A stretch of 31,797 nucleotides of DNA from JAAYDH01 sp964345825 (GTDB taxonomy: Bacteria; Bacillota_I; Bacilli_A; RFN20; CAG-826), in contig CAYFSI010000009.1 in the NCBI GenBank assembly GCA_964345825.1, positions 1 to 31,797 on the forward strand, written 5' to 3'. A model generated the notes under the pieces. That model was not told where the DNA came from and did no database searches. It saw only the letters and a program-made list of their open reading frames with translations. Of the stretch, positions 30,201-31,797 are shown piece by piece. Positions within the stretch are counted from its first letter, which is position 1, and each line of letters opens with the position of its first letter. The position numbers and the translations under genes are program-made.

Positions 30201-31714
30201 AAAATATTCCTTTTGAAACTTTCTTAGGATTCCACGCTGAAAAAACGCCTGATATTGATTTAAACTTTCCTCGCGATTATCAGTCAAGAGCCCATGATTA
30301 CACGAAAGAACTATTAGGTGAAAACAATGTCTTTCGCGCCGGAACAATTGAAACAGTGAAGGATAAAACTGCCTTCGGTTTTGCTCGTGGCTATATCGAA
30401 AGAAAAGGGCTTGATCCTAACACCTATCCAAAAGCTAAAATCGCTTATTATGCTTCAGGTTGTATCGATGTTAAAAGAACGACTGGTCAGCACCCCGGAG
30501 GCATTGTTGTTATTCCTAATGAATATGAAGTTTATGACTTTACCCCCATTCAATATCCTGCCGACGAACCTGAGTCAACATGGAAGACGACTCATTTCGA
30601 CTTCCATTCCATCCATGATACTGTTTTAAAACTTGATTTACTTGGACATGTCGATCCGATGGCTTTGCGTATGATGTTAAAATTGACTAACATTGCCGTT
30701 GACGATATTCCTTTAAATGATAAAGATACTCTTTCTATATTCTCTACTGCTAAGGCTTTAAAGATGGAAAATGATTACTTGGCTTCAAAAACTGGTGCTT
30801 TAGGGATACCAGAATTCGGAACTTCTTTCGTTCGCGGTATTTTGGAAGAAACAAATCCAAAGACATTCTCTGATTTAGTTATTATATCTGGCCTATCCCA
30901 TGGAACTGGTGTCTGGCAAGGTAACGCCGAAAGTCTTATCAATTCTAAAAAAGCAACTTTACAAGAAGTGATTGGATGTCGTGATGATATTATGACTTAC
31001 CTTACTAATAAAGGGATTCCTGCAGCAGTCAGCTTTTCGATTATGGAAAGTGTTCGACATGGCGATGGTCTCAAACCAGAATTTGTCGAGATTATGAAAG
31101 CTAATAAAGTTCCTCAGTACTATATCGACTCCTGCAATCTTATTAAGTACATGTTTCCCAAAGGACACGCAGTTGCTTATGTCACTATGGCTATAAGAGT
31201 GGGTTATTTTAAGGTCCATTATCCCCTAGAGTATTATGCGACATTCTTCTCTGTTCGTTCTAAACAATATGATATTTTCGCAATGATTAAGGGAAGAGAT
31301 GCTATCATAAATCGTCTTGATGAGCTAAAATTGAAAAGCAAAAGCAAGACTGATAAGCTTTCCCCGAAAGAAGCTGATCAGATTGTCACATTGCAAATCG
31401 CTCTTGAGATGGTTCAAAGAGGGTTTAAATTTAGCAATATTGACTTATACAAATCAGATGTTGCCAACTTTATCGTTGACCATGAGCATAACGCTCTTAT
31501 CCCTCCTTTTACCACCCTTGATGGCTTAGGGGAAAACAACGCCATATCTGTTATTGAAGCGCGCAAGGACGGACAGTTCTTTTCAAAAGAGGATTTACTT
31601 CGTCGAACAAAATTAACAACCACGAATGTTAATGATTTATCAAAATTAGGCGTTTTAGAAGGTCTCAACGAGACTGATCAAATGACACTTTTTGATCTAA
31701 ATGATCTGGCGTAA
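27272..31714 (+). CDS. polC: DNA polymerase III PolC
   Basis: PolC is the main replicative polymerase of low-GC Gram-positives. The 1480-aa length is slightly above B. subtilis (1437). Domains in order: N-terminal domain (1-about 240), OB fold (about 250-340), PHP domain starting HLHSTMSSMDG near 352, and the inserted DEDD exonuclease (DLETTG near 436, HNAEFDISF near 517, HRADYDAQ near 585). The rest of PHP and the palm domain follow, with a CPHC...CPSC zinc site (about 938-972) and catalytic PDIDLNF near 993, then the KLDLLGH motif. After PDIDLNF the protein reads PRDYQ where relatives have SG(E)YQ. The start ATG 27272 lies 4 bases after rseP without a Shine-Dalgarno; M4 (27281) is an alternative. 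Confidence 0.96.
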   Translation: MNDKMVRFLNSLGIENLDDFDLDFEMIGRNRFNKQQLDMVIVKSKPWKYYLLRQFQDGLNNISYSYTLRFSYLVRPDYHDALSLFDDWYQTIYRLPHNLVISGDEQDHLRIEYLNESEKEQYAQSISDFRDFLDFINYEFVVLETIKPIDETHVEVSQKQMKKIIKNAEIEAVETMNDISEKPEIIDRNDAEDIVKQERKDLKEQVEAAYLDIMKRNAEEMAKERRRARLNRRGNYEPIERIDSINENSGNIDISGQIFSIELREFGESTKITIGVADHFGGAIMVGAYENKQIPAETIKLLDKGVNVRVRGVAYADNFTKEVTVKVHYIDLLPPDQIAPDNEEIKRVELHLHSTMSSMDGVTSMDDYCRYAKALGHKAIAITDHAVVQGYPDAQKAAKKNGLKMIYGAELYMVDDQLVYIKNPVNIPLNKAKYVVLDLETTGLSSRYDSIIEFGAVRVEHGLVTSHFDVLINPGFSIPRHITEITGISDEMVKDKPLIKDVIKDILDFMDDAILVTHNAEFDISFLQESLKKLGLPPLNNSIIDTLSLSRFLFPESKRHTLGALCNNLEVNYEEEQAHRADYDAQVLNDVLQPMVSRLVRKHDIITHADLQKLETPPALLRHIYPVHIVVLAQDKIGLKNLYKMVSLSHIDYLAEVPKIPRREVEKLRGHLLIGSACFNGEVFRTARYYNAQRLKEVMAFYDYIEVQPLENYSFLVNMGDLSEDSVKQYVKDIVETADEIGKTTIATGDVHYLTPKEKIYRDIYISAKGLGGINHALNPYSRNKIPPFDNPNQHYRTTKEMIDCMSFLGKEKAYEITVTNTNKIADLISPLVPLPNDKLYSPKIENSEKMLTDLCYQKAHELYGNPLPKPIQERLDTELNGIISNGFSVIYYIAHKIVKKTQDDDYIVGSRGSVGSSFAATMAGITEVNPLPPHYLCPHCHHLEWTSETMPEYRSGYDLPEKKCPSCGEHMSHDGQNIPFETFLGFHAEKTPDIDLNFPRDYQSRAHDYTKELLGENNVFRAGTIETVKDKTAFGFARGYIERKGLDPNTYPKAKIAYYASGCIDVKRTTGQHPGGIVVIPNEYEVYDFTPIQYPADEPESTWKTTHFDFHSIHDTVLKLDLLGHVDPMALRMMLKLTNIAVDDIPLNDKDTLSIFSTAKALKMENDYLASKTGALGIPEFGTSFVRGILEETNPKTFSDLVIISGLSHGTGVWQGNAESLINSKKATLQEVIGCRDDIMTYLTNKGIPAAVSFSIMESVRHGDGLKPEFVEIMKANKVPQYYIDSCNLIKYMFPKGHAVAYVTMAIRVGYFKVHYPLEYYATFFSVRSKQYDIFAMIKGRDAIINRLDELKLKSKSKTDKLSPKEADQIVTLQIALEMVQRGFKFSNIDLYKSDVANFIVDHEHNALIPPFTTLDGLGENNAISVIEARKDGQFFSKEDLLRRTKLTTTNVNDLSKLGVLEGLNETDQMTLFDLNDLA

Positions 31715-31719
31715 ATAAT

Positions 31720-31796
31720 CGGGAAGTAGCACAGCTTGGTAGTGCGCTTGGTTCGGGACCAAGAGGTCGTGGGTTCGAATCCCATCTTTCCGACCA
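31720..31796 (+). tRNA. tRNA-Pro (anticodon CGG)
   Basis: A 77-nt cloverleaf: acceptor arm CGGGAAG/CTTTCCG (one G-U pair), D stem GCAC/GTGC, anticodon arm CTTGG-TTCGGGA-CCAAG with anticodon CGG at 31754-31756, T loop TTCGAAT, and an encoded CCA end. Apart from the anticodon base C34 and a few stem changes it closely resembles Bacillus tRNA-Pro(TGG). G37 follows the anticodon, as required for methylation by TrmD, whose gene is in this window. It starts 5 bases after the polC stop and may be the first of a cluster beyond the window. Confidence 0.95.
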
Positions 31797-31797
31797 T

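Noticed and set aside
1..31797. CRISPR array, insertion sequence, prophage, toxin-antitoxin or defence system
   Set aside because: No regularly spaced repeats, transposase motifs or small paired toxin genes were found. Nearly every base belongs to recognised housekeeping genes.
1..31797. Mycoplasma-type genetic code (TGA as tryptophan)
   Set aside because: Genes such as rbgA end in TGA followed by a properly placed next gene, and conserved tryptophans are encoded by TGG.

Overview
This window is a compact, almost fully coding stretch of housekeeping chromosome from a low-GC Bacillota (Firmicutes) bacterium, most likely a lineage of class Bacilli with a streamlined genome. The gene order is the B. 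subtilis yloU-to-polC backbone, and PolC, YlxM, RbgA and FakA are all present. Tryptophan is written TGG and TGA is used as a stop (for example at the end of rbgA), so this is the standard bacterial code and not the Mycoplasma/Spiroplasma code. The exact family is an inference.

Layout. 1-460: the 3' end of a 23S rRNA and a 5S rRNA. 498-2252: a sugar-isomerase-like protein (FucI/AraA fold) and a four-helix membrane protein, the only two genes without a firm role. 2353-10820, plus strand: Asp23-like protein, fakA, recG, plsX, rnc, ftsY, ylxM, ffh. 10842-12680, minus strand: rpsP-khpA-rimM-trmD, which looks inverted in place compared with Bacillus. 12912-19607, plus strand: rplS, lepB, rbgA, rnhB, dprA, topA, xerC. 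19776-31714, plus strand: rpsB-tsf-pyrH-frr, then uppS-cdsA-dxr-rseP-polC. 31720-31796: tRNA-Pro(CGG).

How the genes work together. FakA and PlsX supply acyl-phosphate for phospholipids. The fapR, fabD, fabG, acpP and smc genes that usually sit here are absent, which suggests dependence on host or environmental fatty acids. Ffh, FtsY and YlxM form the SRP targeting route, and LepB processes exported proteins. S16, S2, L19, EF-Ts, RRF, RimM, RbgA, TrmD and RNase III serve ribosome and tRNA maturation. Dxr and UppS make isoprenoid carrier lipid, and CdsA makes CDP-diacylglycerol. RecG, DprA, TopA, XerC, RnhB and PolC handle DNA.

I found no CRISPR array, insertion sequence, prophage, toxin system or new multigene system. 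The points of interest are finer: (i) terminator hairpins that contain the upstream stop codon and whose right arm or flank holds the -35 of the next promoter, with several -10 boxes so close to the ATG that the mRNA should be leaderless; (ii) active-site substitutions in TrmD (D to E) and RNase III (D to N); (iii) an rpsB leader with mutually exclusive hairpins; (iv) the in-place inversion of the rpsP block. No intergenic stretch exceeds 300 bases; the longest are 12681-12911 (divergent promoters and L19 leader) and 19608-19775 (rpsB promoter and leader).
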